Of a stretch of 64,000 nucleotides of DNA, positions 55,501 to 63,012 are shown one piece after another. The stretch is from Sulfurospirillum sp. 1612. GTDB lineage: Bacteria; Campylobacterota; Campylobacteria; Campylobacterales; Sulfurospirillaceae. The stretch spans positions 248,001 to 312,000 of the forward strand of contig NZ_CP140614.1 in assembly GCF_036556685.1 (NCBI RefSeq), written 5' to 3'. The position numbers were made by a program, and so were the translations under genes. The notes under the pieces were generated by a model. That model made no database searches. It was not told the origin of the DNA and was given only the letters and a program-made list of their open reading frames with translations. The stretch's first letter is position 1, and every line of letters begins with the position of its first letter.

Positions 55501-55821
55501 GGTTTTCATATTTTGGCAACAGAAGGCACTCACAAAGTATTACAAGAAGAGGGCATTGTGAGTGAGTTTGTCTATAAAATCAGCGAAGGACGTCCTAATA
55601 TAGAAGATAAACTCAAAAATGGCAATGTTGCCCTTGTGATTAATACGAGTGATAATAAATCCAGTAAAGATGATGCAAAAAAAATCCGCCAATCCGTATT
55701 GCGATTTAATATTCCATACTTTACGACTATTGCAGCAGCGACTGTGGCAGCTGAAAGCTTGGCATCTATCCAAAATGATACGGTTTTGGAGCCAAAAGCT
55801 TTGCAAGATTATTTGAAATAA
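52564..55821 (+). CDS. carB: Carbamoyl-phosphate synthase large chain
   Basis: Makes carbamoyl phosphate for arginine and pyrimidines with CarA, 1085 residues. Two homologous ATP-grasp halves are visible: the first begins [24 protein letters not shown], the second [24 protein letters not shown], and each contains ExNPRxSR ([10 protein letters not shown] and EVNPRASRT). The C-terminal 150 residues form the allosteric MGS-like domain. The 3' end is followed by a TsaC-like gene with four bases between. Confidence 0.97.
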   Translation: MPKRDDVKTILLIGSGPIVIGQACEFDYSGTQAAKTLKELGYKVVLINSNPATIMTDPEFADRTYVEPIDEEVIAKIIEKESVDAILPTMGGQTALNVAMKMHDKGLLDNVKFLGADPAAIKKGEDRQAFKEAMIKIGMDLPKSRYAYNIDEAVEASIEIGFPLIIRASYTLAGGGSGVAYNIDEFKDLATRGLEASPINEILIEESLLGWKEYEMEVIRDHADNCIIVCSIENFDPMGVHTGDSITIAPALTLTDKEYQAMRNASFAILREIGVDTGGSNVQFAVNPKDGRMTVIEMNPRVSRSSALASKATGYPIAKVATLLAVGFTLDEITNDITGTAASFEPVIDYIVTKIPRFTFEKFPFADSTLTTSMKSVGEVMAIGRTFKESFQKALCSLETGLSGFDEIKYDDEKLRKEIRRPNSERMLCVMEALGRGFSVEEVHELSQIDPWFLHQFKDLVEFEKNLDMFALNNEEILRRAKSYGFSDKKIAWLINKYDNLELTQNDIYFAREKLGINLEYNKVDTCAAEFKALTPYLYSTTNITKLPSKKAEKSRKKKVMIIGGGPNRIGQGIEFDYCCVHAAYALKDMDVMTIMYNCNPETVSTDYDTSDILYFEPIDFEHVRSVVEAENPDGIIVHFGGQTPLKIAKRLTVIGAKIIGTSARVIDMAEDRKKFSNFIKENHLLQPQNDTAISKEEAIDKAKNIGYPVLVRPSYVLGGRAMRIVYNETELREYMDEAVSVSHSSPVLIDQFLDNAIELDVDAVCDGKDVYIGSIMQHIEEAGIHSGDSACSLPAISVSKKLLKKIEDQTKTIALNLGVVGLMNIQFAIYHDDVYMIEVNPRASRTVPFVSKATGVPLAKVATRVMFQGDLREALAYYDTFKVVYEENGILKPKIKGHVAVKEAVFPFNKLSGADLILGPEMKSTGEVMGISKNFATSFAKSQIASNNILPKSGTVFISLTDADKALAKKIGKKFNDLGFHILATEGTHKVLQEEGIVSEFVYKISEGRPNIEDKLKNGNVALVINTSDNKSSKDDAKKIRQSVLRFNIPYFTTIAAATVAAESLASIQNDTVLEPKALQDYLK

Positions 55822-55825
55822 TATC

Positions 55826-56266
55826 ATGAACCCGACGCAAGTCTATCTCACACAGACGGATACGACCGTCGGGTTTTTATCCCAAAACAGTACCCAATTA
55901 GCACAGATTAAACAACGAGACAAGAAGAAACCCTTTTTGATGAGTGTGGATTCCTTGCGCACGCTCAAAACCTTAACACGCGTGCGAAACATTCACAAAA
56001 AGATGATACGAAGAGCCACCAAGACGACTTTTGTATTTTCAAATACCCTCGCCATTCGCGTCGTAAAAGACCCCACGCATCTGAGATTTCTCAAAAAAAT
56101 TAAATGGGCCTATTCTACCTCTTCAAATGCATCAGGACAAGCCTTTGATTTGCCGTTTGCCCTCCGGCATGCTGATGTTATTTTGTACACTAAATCAGGC
56201 TTTGAAGAGAAAGAAGCCTCATGTATTATTAAATGTGGTAGAATATCAAAAAGGAGGCTGAGATGA
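55826..56266 (+). CDS. Short Sua5/YrdC/TsaC-like protein
   Basis: A 146-residue YrdC-fold protein, shorter than the usual 180-200 residue TsaC. Conserved segments are LTQTDTTVGFLS, the RDKKKPFLMSV loop that corresponds to KRPxxKPL, and STSSNASGQ near the C-terminus. YrdC-type enzymes make threonylcarbamoyl-AMP for t6A37 of tRNA. The reduced size is known in Campylobacterota, so it may be the only enzyme. tcdA, which acts on t6A, is at 56729. Confidence 0.75.
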   Translation: MNPTQVYLTQTDTTVGFLSQNSTQLAQIKQRDKKKPFLMSVDSLRTLKTLTRVRNIHKKMIRRATKTTFVFSNTLAIRVVKDPTHLRFLKKIKWAYSTSSNASGQAFDLPFALRHADVILYTKSGFEEKEASCIIKCGRISKRRLR

Positions 56267-56718
56267 TTTATCGTATTGTCAATAGTTTTTTTATGGGATT
56301 GGCTTTTGTTTCTCTGCTGGATTTTTTGTATTTTATTGGGATAAAATTAAATTATTTCAACGTGTATGGCATCAATGAATATTTCAATATTTTATTTATA
56401 GACAATCAAAACTTTTATATGCTCATAATCGCGGCATTTGTTGTCGGTTATCTTCTTCTTTACAGCGGCTTTTCTAAAATTTTTATGCGACTTTATTTGC
56501 TTTGTATCGTGGTGAGTGCCTTATCACTCTATGAACCGGTGGGAAAATACTTTGCACAAAAAGAGTTCATGTTGGAAAATCAGAGTTTTCAAGTAGGGCA
56601 CAAAAAATTCCAAGGCGACCTTTTGTACCAAGGGCGTGATTTTACCTATATCTATCGCAAAGACCTTGCCAAAACCGTAAAAATCTCTAATCATGATGTC
56701 ATCAATACGACACCGTGA
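56263..56718 (+). CDS. Small membrane protein of unknown function
   Basis: A 151-residue protein with three predicted membrane helices in the first 95 residues and a C-terminal soluble part of about 50 residues (QVGHKKFQGDLLYQGRDFTYIYRKD). No motif is recognised. It overlaps the TsaC-like gene by four bases and has AAGGAGG upstream of its start. It is convergent with tcdA, ten bases away. Confidence 0.75.
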   Translation: MIYRIVNSFFMGLAFVSLLDFLYFIGIKLNYFNVYGINEYFNILFIDNQNFYMLIIAAFVVGYLLLYSGFSKIFMRLYLLCIVVSALSLYEPVGKYFAQKEFMLENQSFQVGHKKFQGDLLYQGRDFTYIYRKDLAKTVKISNHDVINTTP

Positions 56719-56728
56719 TACTTAAAGA

Positions 56729-57367
56729 TTAAGCGATAATTTTTTTGATAGCAAGACTTGCCAAGGTCAATCCAAAACTTCCCGTAACGCCTACAAAACT
56801 CCCTAAATCAGTGCAATGAGGTGCCTCATCTGAAAAGACGACATCAAAATCATGATGAAATCCACTCTTTTTTAGTTCATAGCGAAATTTCTTAGCCAAT
56901 CCATCGCTGTACGTTTTCCAAATCGAGGTGATTTGAATACGGGTGGGATCGAGCTTTTTGGCTCCTCCTGTAGAGGAGATGAGTTTATCATGACACCGAT
57001 GTGCGATGGCAACTTTTGCTGGCATATCATCGATGGCATCAATGACCAAATCAAAAGGAGTAAAATCAAAATCCGCTACCCACGCTTTGGTAATTTTCAA
57101 ATTGAGTGCTTTGATACCGTCGTATCTGTTTTTCATGACATCTACTTTGATTTGCCCGATGGCTTCGCTTCCAATTTGTCGGTTTTGATTGGTGATGTCA
57201 AAAGTATCAAAATCAACAATCGTAATATCTTTGATTCCTGCTCGATACAAGGCATCCAGACAAAATCCTCCCACGCCTCCCACGCCAAGCAAGAGGACTT
57301 TGGCTTGATGTAATTTTTCAAAATTCTCTTGAAATAAGATTCTGCTACGGGTATATCTATCCTCCAT
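56729..57367 (-). CDS. tcdA: tRNA threonylcarbamoyladenosine dehydratase, TcdA/CsdL family
   Basis: E1-like (ThiF/MoeB fold) ATP-dependent enzyme of about 212 residues that cyclises t6A37 to ct6A. The nucleotide-binding motif LLLGVGGVGGFCLDALYRAG, the NQNRQ pair and DAIDDMPAKVAI are visible. ATG 57367 overlaps the surE stop by 11 bases; an in-frame codon at 57403 would overlap more. The presence of a TsaC-like gene 500 bases away is consistent with a joint role in tRNA position 37. Confidence 0.88.
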   Translation of the reverse strand: MEDRYTRSRILFQENFEKLHQAKVLLLGVGGVGGFCLDALYRAGIKDITIVDFDTFDITNQNRQIGSEAIGQIKVDVMKNRYDGIKALNLKITKAWVADFDFTPFDLVIDAIDDMPAKVAIAHRCHDKLISSTGGAKKLDPTRIQITSIWKTYSDGLAKKFRYELKKSGFHHDFDVVFSDEAPHCTDLGSFVGVTGSFGLTLASLAIKKIIA

Positions 57368-58142
57368 TGTTAATCCAATGGTTGAGGGTATTGATATCTT
57401 CATGTGAGGTCATATCGAGGTGAATCGGGGTGATAGAAACATAGCCATCAGATAGCGCGCTGAGGTCGCAATCTTTGGCTTTGTTCTCTTTGTGGATAAA
57501 GTTGTGTGTACCAAGCCAATAGTACTCTTCACCACGAGGGTTGCGATGCAGATGGGCATCATTACCATAGATGCGATACCCCGCACGTGTGATTTTATAG
57601 CCTTTGCATGTGTTGCCAGCAGGAATATTGATATTCAAAAATTTACGCGCTCCGAGTGGATAGTCCTCTTCGAGAATTTTTTTGACAATATCATGACTGA
57701 CTTTTTGGGCCAATTGATAACTCTCTTTTGTCAAACTCATAGGTGAATCTTGATAAGCTTGAGAGATGGCTACTGCGGGTATATCATGCAATACCGCTTC
57801 CATTGCCGCACTAGCAGTGCCACTATAGGTGATATCCTCTCCTAAATTTGCTCCCTTATTGATGCCACTGACTACGATATCTGGCATATTGTCATCTTGA
57901 AAGAGTGCATGCACGGAGAGATAGATACAATCACTGGGCGTGCCATCATCGAGTTTGAAAAAATCATCGGCAATTTGTATAAAACGAAGGGGTCGTGTGA
58001 GGGTGAGAGAGTGTCCACAAGCTGATTTTTCAGTCGTTGGCGCCACTATTGTGATGTGTCCTAGGGGTCTGAGTGCTTCTGCGAGTGCGATTAAGCCTTC
58101 TGATTCAAATCCATCATCATTAGTAATCAAAATTTTTTTCAT
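57357..58142 (-). CDS. surE: 5'/3'-nucleotidase SurE
   Basis: Metal-dependent survival protein that removes phosphate from nucleoside monophosphates, 261 residues. The metal motif ILITNDDGFESEGL is at the N-terminus, followed by SGINKGANLGEDITYSGTASAAMEA with the second metal Asn. The start has GAAAGAGAAA upstream. It is coupled to tcdA. Confidence 0.95.
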   Translation of the reverse strand: MKKILITNDDGFESEGLIALAEALRPLGHITIVAPTTEKSACGHSLTLTRPLRFIQIADDFFKLDDGTPSDCIYLSVHALFQDDNMPDIVVSGINKGANLGEDITYSGTASAAMEAVLHDIPAVAISQAYQDSPMSLTKESYQLAQKVSHDIVKKILEEDYPLGARKFLNINIPAGNTCKGYKITRAGYRIYGNDAHLHRNPRGEEYYWLGTHNFIHKENKAKDCDLSALSDGYVSITPIHLDMTSHEDINTLNHWINNGG

Positions 58143-58166
58143 TTTTCTCTTTCATTTTTTTGTACA

Positions 58167-58172
58167 ATTATA
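58167..58172 (-). promoter_or_regulatory. -10 box of surE
   Basis: TATAAT on the minus strand, 25 bases from the surE start, preceded by AG. It leaves a leader of about 18 bases. Confidence 0.5.
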
Positions 58173-58237
58173 CTGTAAAATTATTTGATTAAAATAACAA
58201 AAAATAATCGAATGAAAAAATAAGTTTGCTGCGTAGA

Positions 58238-58624
58238 TTATAGGGTATGGTGTGGTAATGTAAAATCGGTTTTTAATTTTTCTTCGACATACGCTTTGAG
58301 AATACGTGCATGCGTGTATTGGGTGTCTTTGGCTCCATACACAAAGGTTACCACTTCTTTGTGCTGCAAATGATAGATGAAAGCGCTCACAGCCGTGGGG
58401 TTTTGATCCAATTCTTTTTGGTAACGCGCTTTAAATTCTAGCCATTTATTTTTATCATGAGCAAACCATTTCCGAAGTGGGGTACTCGGGGTGATTTCTT
58501 TGTCCCAAAGATCTATCGCTGCGTCCTCTTTAGAGACACCTCGAGGCCAGAGTCGATCTACAAGTACACGAAAGCCATCTTCTGGCTTTGGGGATTCATA
58601 CGCACGTTTGAGCAATATAATCAT
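58238..58624 (-). CDS. DUF488 family protein
   Basis: A 128-residue protein with the DUF488 signature: KRAYESPKPEDGFRVLVDRLWPRGVSKEDA near the N-terminus, then WFAHDKNKWLEFKARYQKEL and a C-terminal YGAKD-type loop. The function is unknown in the family at large. It lies 16 bases after the NfeD gene and could be in its operon. Confidence 0.88.
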   Translation of the reverse strand: MIILLKRAYESPKPEDGFRVLVDRLWPRGVSKEDAAIDLWDKEITPSTPLRKWFAHDKNKWLEFKARYQKELDQNPTAVSAFIYHLQHKEVVTFVYGAKDTQYTHARILKAYVEEKLKTDFTLPHHTL

Positions 58625-58640
58625 ATAAAATCCTCTGGGT

Positions 58641-59054
58641 CTATTTTTTTAGAACCACTTTATTGTCGATAACATCTTGAATCTCGACCCTATCACCTTC
58701 TTGATAATCGCTCAAATCATCGAGTGTTTTCCAGTAGGTTCCATCAAATTTGATTAATCCATCTTCCACAAATCCTACTCCTTTAGTATGGGCACGCTCT
58801 TCTGGCTTAGTGCTTGATTTTGAGAGTTTGCTCATGAGGGTTTTCCTGAGACTAAAGGCTAAGATGAGCGCCAAAATAAAGGCGAGGGCAATCTGTATGG
58901 CGCCATTATCAAAGAGATAAAAAAATGAAAGAAGCGCAACAATAGCAAAACCCAACCCGATAAAAACCAGCACAAAAGAGAAGGTCAACACTTCAATACC
59001 GATGAGTAAAATCCCAAAGGCCAAAAGATAGGCTGCGGATATGGTATCTATCAT
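58641..59054 (-). CDS. NfeD-family membrane protein
   Basis: A 137-residue protein with three membrane helices in the first 70 residues and a C-terminal OB-fold domain (FDGTYWKTLDDLSDYQEGDRVEIQDV). Short NfeD proteins accompany SPFH proteins in operons and are thought to act with them in membrane microdomains. It follows the SPFH gene with almost no gap. Confidence 0.88.
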   Translation of the reverse strand: MIDTISAAYLLAFGILLIGIEVLTFSFVLVFIGLGFAIVALLSFFYLFDNGAIQIALAFILALILAFSLRKTLMSKLSKSSTKPEERAHTKGVGFVEDGLIKFDGTYWKTLDDLSDYQEGDRVEIQDVIDNKVVLKK

Positions 59055-59055
59055 G

Positions 59056-59970
59056 TTAGGCCTTTTTTGAGCCTAAAAACTCTTTGAGTACCGAGAGCGA
59101 ACCGATGAGTTCGGTAACTTCAAAGGGTACGACAATTTTATCTTTGGATGGATTTTTGGCTAATTCTGTAAATGCGACAATACGATCTTTTGCCAAAAGA
59201 AACTCAGCCGCTTTGATGTTATTACTCATGGCGGTGTTGATCATGACCATGGCGTTTTGTTGCCCTTGGGCTGTTTTTTCCTGTTCATATTTTTTGGCAT
59301 CGGCCATCCGCTCAATCGCATCCGCTTCTAGAAATGTTTTTTGTTTTTCACCTTCTGCCTCACGAATTACCGCCTCTTTATTGGCTTGGGCTTTGAGCTC
59401 AATCGCTCTTTTTTCACGCTCTGCTTTCATTTGCATATTCATAGCCTCTTCGATCTCAATGGGCACGGAAATATCTCTGAGTTCCACTCGCATGGTTTTG
59501 ACGCCCCATTTTGATGACGCATCATCAATGGCTTGTAAGATTTTACGATTGAGTGTATCGCGAGAAGAGAGGGTTTCATCAAGCGCGAGTTGTCCGATTT
59601 CAGCCCGTAACGTTGTGGTGGAGAGATTGGAGAGTGCAAATTTAAAATCAACAACACCATACGTTGCTTTTTTGGCATCTTCGACTTGAATAAACACGAT
59701 TCCATCAACACTAATATTGACATTATCTTTAGTGATGACATTTTGTTGTGGAATATTGATAATTTGCTCTTGTTTGGTGAGTTTAGAACTAATGTTGTCC
59801 AAAAGCGGGATAATGATATGCAAACCCCCTTCAAGCGTACGGTTGTATTTTCCAAGTCTTTCGATGACATAAGCATGTGTTTGTGGCACGATTACCACAC
59901 CTTTGATAATGATAATAGCAATTGCTACGATGATAGCAAGACTGATGATGGTTGCGGGTTCATATTGCAT
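59056..59970 (-). CDS. SPFH-domain protein, paraslipin/QmcA-like
   Basis: A 304-residue band-7 protein with one N-terminal membrane helix and the stomatin/paraslipin sequence VVPQTHAYVIERLGKYNRTLEGGLHIIIPLLD. The following helical region is rich in Ala and Glu (MKAEREKRAIELKAQANKEA), typical for oligomer formation. With the NfeD-like protein it forms the widespread stomatin-NfeD pair. It is the second SPFH protein in the window. Confidence 0.92.
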   Translation of the reverse strand: MQYEPATIISLAIIVAIAIIIIKGVVIVPQTHAYVIERLGKYNRTLEGGLHIIIPLLDNISSKLTKQEQIINIPQQNVITKDNVNISVDGIVFIQVEDAKKATYGVVDFKFALSNLSTTTLRAEIGQLALDETLSSRDTLNRKILQAIDDASSKWGVKTMRVELRDISVPIEIEEAMNMQMKAEREKRAIELKAQANKEAVIREAEGEKQKTFLEADAIERMADAKKYEQEKTAQGQQNAMVMINTAMSNNIKAAEFLLAKDRIVAFTELAKNPSKDKIVVPFEVTELIGSLSVLKEFLGSKKA

Positions 59971-60049
59971 AGTGATTCCTTTTTTGATAACCTATTGTAT
60001 CACAGTTTTTTATATAATGGAAACAATTTATGATACCTTGCATAGAAAA

Positions 60050-60679
60050 TCATTGTTCTTTTACAAAGAGCAATCCTACCCCCATCGTCATAAAGACCAA
60101 ACCGGTGAGTTTGAAAAATATTTTTAATTTATTTTTATTGACAAACAGTGCTTTGGCCGCTGTTGAGAGATAACCATAAAAGCACAATGCGCCAAATGAC
60201 ATCAGCATAAAGGTTCCTGTCATGACAAAAAATTGTAAGGTAACATTGCCATTTTGATTTAAAAACAGTGGAAACAGTGCGGTAAAAAACAAGATAGGTT
60301 TGGGATTGGTAGCTGCGACCAAAAATCCTTTTTGAAAAACTTTCCAGTTATTATAATGATGATGTACCCGTCCATCTTCTAGTATAAAATTTTGATGTTT
60401 GGCTCTGAATTGTTTGATACCCAGATAGATAAGATAACACGAGCCTACTATTTTGAGGATGGTAAAAAAGACAACGGATGTTTTTAAAATCACTCCGACG
60501 CCAAACATTGCAATAACAGATAAACCAAAAAGAGCGATAATATTGGCAAAACTTGACAAAATGATGGCTTTCAAATCATAAGCGAGTCCATTACTGATAG
60601 CCAATAAAACAGCCGGTCCAGGACTCATGACCGTGAAAAATGAGATGCCAATAAAGGCGAGATAAAGATGCGTATCCAT
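60050..60679 (-). CDS. LysE/RhtB-family exporter
   Basis: A 209-residue inner-membrane protein of about six helices with the motif MSPGPAVLLAISNGLAYDLK near the N-terminus and ATNPKPILFFTALFPLFL in the middle. Such proteins export amino acids or related compounds. A LysR-type gene lies 52 bases upstream in the same direction and could be its regulator, or regulate the divergent YeiH gene. The substrate is unknown. Confidence 0.87.
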   Translation of the reverse strand: MDTHLYLAFIGISFFTVMSPGPAVLLAISNGLAYDLKAIILSSFANIIALFGLSVIAMFGVGVILKTSVVFFTILKIVGSCYLIYLGIKQFRAKHQNFILEDGRVHHHYNNWKVFQKGFLVAATNPKPILFFTALFPLFLNQNGNVTLQFFVMTGTFMLMSFGALCFYGYLSTAAKALFVNKNKLKIFFKLTGLVFMTMGVGLLFVKEQ

Positions 60680-60731
60680 AGATTCCTTCTTATTTATAAT
60701 CAGCGAGATTTTAACGCTTCTTTTCTAAATA

Positions 60732-61610
60732 TTAGATAACAAAGAACCGTTTGGCAAATTTTCTAAACTCCAAAAAGAGCTTACTTTGATATTTCTTTTT
60801 ATGATAAATCAGATAAAAACTACGCTCAATAGAAATATTTTTGAGTTTGACTTCAAAAAGCTCGCCTCTTTTTAACTCTTTTTCGATGGCATATTGCGAA
60901 AGACAGGTGATGGTTTGAGGATTTTTCAAAAGAATAGTCTTGGCCTCGGCAAATTCTGAGAATTCCATCAAAATTTTAATCTCTTTTGAAATATCTCCAA
61001 TAGCCTCCAAAAATATCTCTCTTGTCCCTGAGCCTTTTTCTCTTAAAATCCATTGGCGATCAAACAATTCATCGATATAGCAAGTGGCTCCTTTGAGTCT
61101 CTTATCACTGGTGACAACCAGCATGCGATCGCGCCCTATAATTTCTTTTTCAATCTCTTCATCATCACAATTAGACTCGATAAAACCCATATCAATAGTG
61201 GCGTCTTTGACAAGATTCACGATGTGTTGTGAATTGTGGATATCTTTTTTGACAACCGCATTGGGATGTTGCTCTAAAAAATCATAAACCGTTTGAGGCG
61301 TGATAAAAGCGCCGATGGTACGACTTGAGGCGATGTTTAGGATACCAGAGACTTTACTCTCTTTGAAAAAATTCTCCGCATCACTCAGGGCGATATAGTG
61401 TGAATAGGTCTTTTCTTTAAAAAGGCGGCCAATTTCATTAAGAATCAGTTTTTTACCAATTCTATCAAATAAAGGCTCTCCAATTTGACGTTCTAATGAT
61501 TTGATGGAGAGTGATATCGCAGATTGTGTGATACCGATGCGCTGTGCAAGGCGTGAGATATGAGTATCTTCACACAGTTCATAAAAGATGTGTAACTCTT
61601 TGAGTGTCAT
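60732..61610 (-). CDS. LysR-type transcriptional regulator
   Basis: A 292-residue regulator with the N-terminal winged helix (LKELHIFYELCEDTHISRLAQRIGITQSAISLSIKSLE), then a linker and a periplasmic-binding-like effector domain. It is divergent from a YeiH-type transporter gene across about 100 AT-rich bases, the usual layout of a LysR regulator and its target, as with YeiE and YeiH in enteric bacteria. The inducer is unknown. Confidence 0.92.
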   Translation of the reverse strand: MTLKELHIFYELCEDTHISRLAQRIGITQSAISLSIKSLERQIGEPLFDRIGKKLILNEIGRLFKEKTYSHYIALSDAENFFKESKVSGILNIASSRTIGAFITPQTVYDFLEQHPNAVVKKDIHNSQHIVNLVKDATIDMGFIESNCDDEEIEKEIIGRDRMLVVTSDKRLKGATCYIDELFDRQWILREKGSGTREIFLEAIGDISKEIKILMEFSEFAEAKTILLKNPQTITCLSQYAIEKELKRGELFEVKLKNISIERSFYLIYHKKKYQSKLFLEFRKFAKRFFVI

Positions 61611-61681
61611 GATAGCCCCTTATGAGAAATATTTATTATTATATCAAATTTAATTTATTTTACTTATAAAGAATATATGAC

Positions 61682-61687
61682 TATAAT
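61682..61687 (+). promoter_or_regulatory. -10 box of the YeiH gene
   Basis: TATAAT in the LysR-YeiH gap, 26 bases before the ATG. The 100-base gap is AT-rich; no clear T-N11-A operator can be picked with confidence. Confidence 0.5.
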
Positions 61688-61712
61688 TCTGAAAATTTAA
61701 AAAAGGATCAAC

Positions 61713-62741
61713 ATGTTTGAAAAAGAAAACAGAGGTAATACCATCAGTGGTATTTTATTTGTCTCTTTGTTTGCGATGAGTGCAACGTACTTATCTGATT
61801 TTGCTGTTTTTAAGCATCTAGGAATCAGTCCGTTGATTATCGGTATTGTCTTGGGTATGGTGTATGCGAACACCTTAAGAAATAAATTGCCAGAAGAGTG
61901 GGTTCCGGGTATCATATTTTCAACAAAAACGCTCCTAAGAGCGGGAATCATCCTATATGGTTTTAGATTGACGTTTCAAAATATAGAAGCGGTAGGTTTA
62001 GCAGGTATTGTGACCAGTGTTTGTGTTGTGGGCTCAACTTTTATTATCGGCTATATTGTCGGTACGAAAGTCTTGAAACTTGACAGAGACACGACGATTC
62101 TCACAACAGCAGGGAGTTCTATCTGTGGTGCCGCTGCTGTTTTAGCAACCGAACCAGTGGTCAATGGTGAACCGTATAAAAGTGCGATTGCTGTTTCTAC
62201 TGTGATTATTTTTGGAACTACCGCGATGTTTTTGTATCCATTTTTATACAAAGCGGGATTAATTCCACTAAGCCCTCAAGATATGGGGATTTATATCGGT
62301 GGTACTATTCATGAAGTCGCTCACGTAGTGGCTGCGGGTAATGCGGTGGGTCCAGAGACAGCCAAGACTGCGGTTATTGTGAAGATGATTCGTGTGATGT
62401 TATTGGCACCGTTTTTGTTGATTTTGGGATTTTGGTTAGCAAAAAGCGTCCACAGTGTCGGGACGAAACAAAAAACAAAAATCACTATACCTTGGTTTGC
62501 AGTATTTTTTATCTTGGTAGCGGGATTTAACTCTTTTAACTTCGTTCCAATGCAATTGGTTAGCGATATTAATGCAATCGATACGTTTTTACTCACTATG
62601 GCAATGACTGCCCTAGGGATGGAAACCAGTAAAGATAAATTTAAAAATGTCGGGATGAAACCAATCTACTTAGCTGCTATACTATTCTTGTGGCTGATCT
62701 TTGGCGGATTTTACATCGTGAAATTTGCTACAGCCTTATAA
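61713..62741 (+). CDS. YeiH-family putative sulfate/sulfite exporter
   Basis: A 342-residue membrane protein of about ten helices of the UPF0324 family. Typical segments are LRAGIILYGFRLTFQNI, TAGSSICGAAAVLATEPVV and IGGTIHEVAHVVAAGNAVG, the last with conserved His and Glu. Family members have been linked to export of sulfite or sulfate, which is not established for this one. The LysR gene opposite is likely its regulator. Confidence 0.85.
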   Translation: MFEKENRGNTISGILFVSLFAMSATYLSDFAVFKHLGISPLIIGIVLGMVYANTLRNKLPEEWVPGIIFSTKTLLRAGIILYGFRLTFQNIEAVGLAGIVTSVCVVGSTFIIGYIVGTKVLKLDRDTTILTTAGSSICGAAAVLATEPVVNGEPYKSAIAVSTVIIFGTTAMFLYPFLYKAGLIPLSPQDMGIYIGGTIHEVAHVVAAGNAVGPETAKTAVIVKMIRVMLLAPFLLILGFWLAKSVHSVGTKQKTKITIPWFAVFFILVAGFNSFNFVPMQLVSDINAIDTFLLTMAMTALGMETSKDKFKNVGMKPIYLAAILFLWLIFGGFYIVKFATAL

Positions 62742-62748
62742 ACTATCA

Positions 62749-62785
62749 GGATGCAGATTTAAGATTTATACTTGAATTTGCATCC
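62749..62785 (+). terminator. Long hairpin after the YeiH gene
   Basis: A 15-base stem (62749-62763 with 62771-62785, two G-U pairs) around a seven-base loop, eight bases after the stop codon. A CCTCCTTCTT tail follows instead of a T-run, so termination is likely but not canonical. Confidence 0.5.
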
Positions 62786-63012
62786 CCTCCTTCTTCCTTC
62801 GTAAACTCCTCTAGCACATTTTATGTAAAATAAGTTTTTTTTATTTTAATTTTCTCATGATAAAGGTACAAAACCTTAAAAATGTATAAATATGTACAAT
62901 TAATGTCATTTTATTTAAAAGTATTACAATTTTATGGAAAGTTTAAGTATTCTTGTAATAGTATTTTTAAAATACGGGTGAATTTATTCATCTTATTATA
63001 AAGGAAACTAAT

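Noticed and set aside
59084-59689. Open frame of 201 codons on the plus strand
   Set aside because: It is opposite the paraslipin gene. The product is Ser-rich, as expected when an SPFH helix is read backward.
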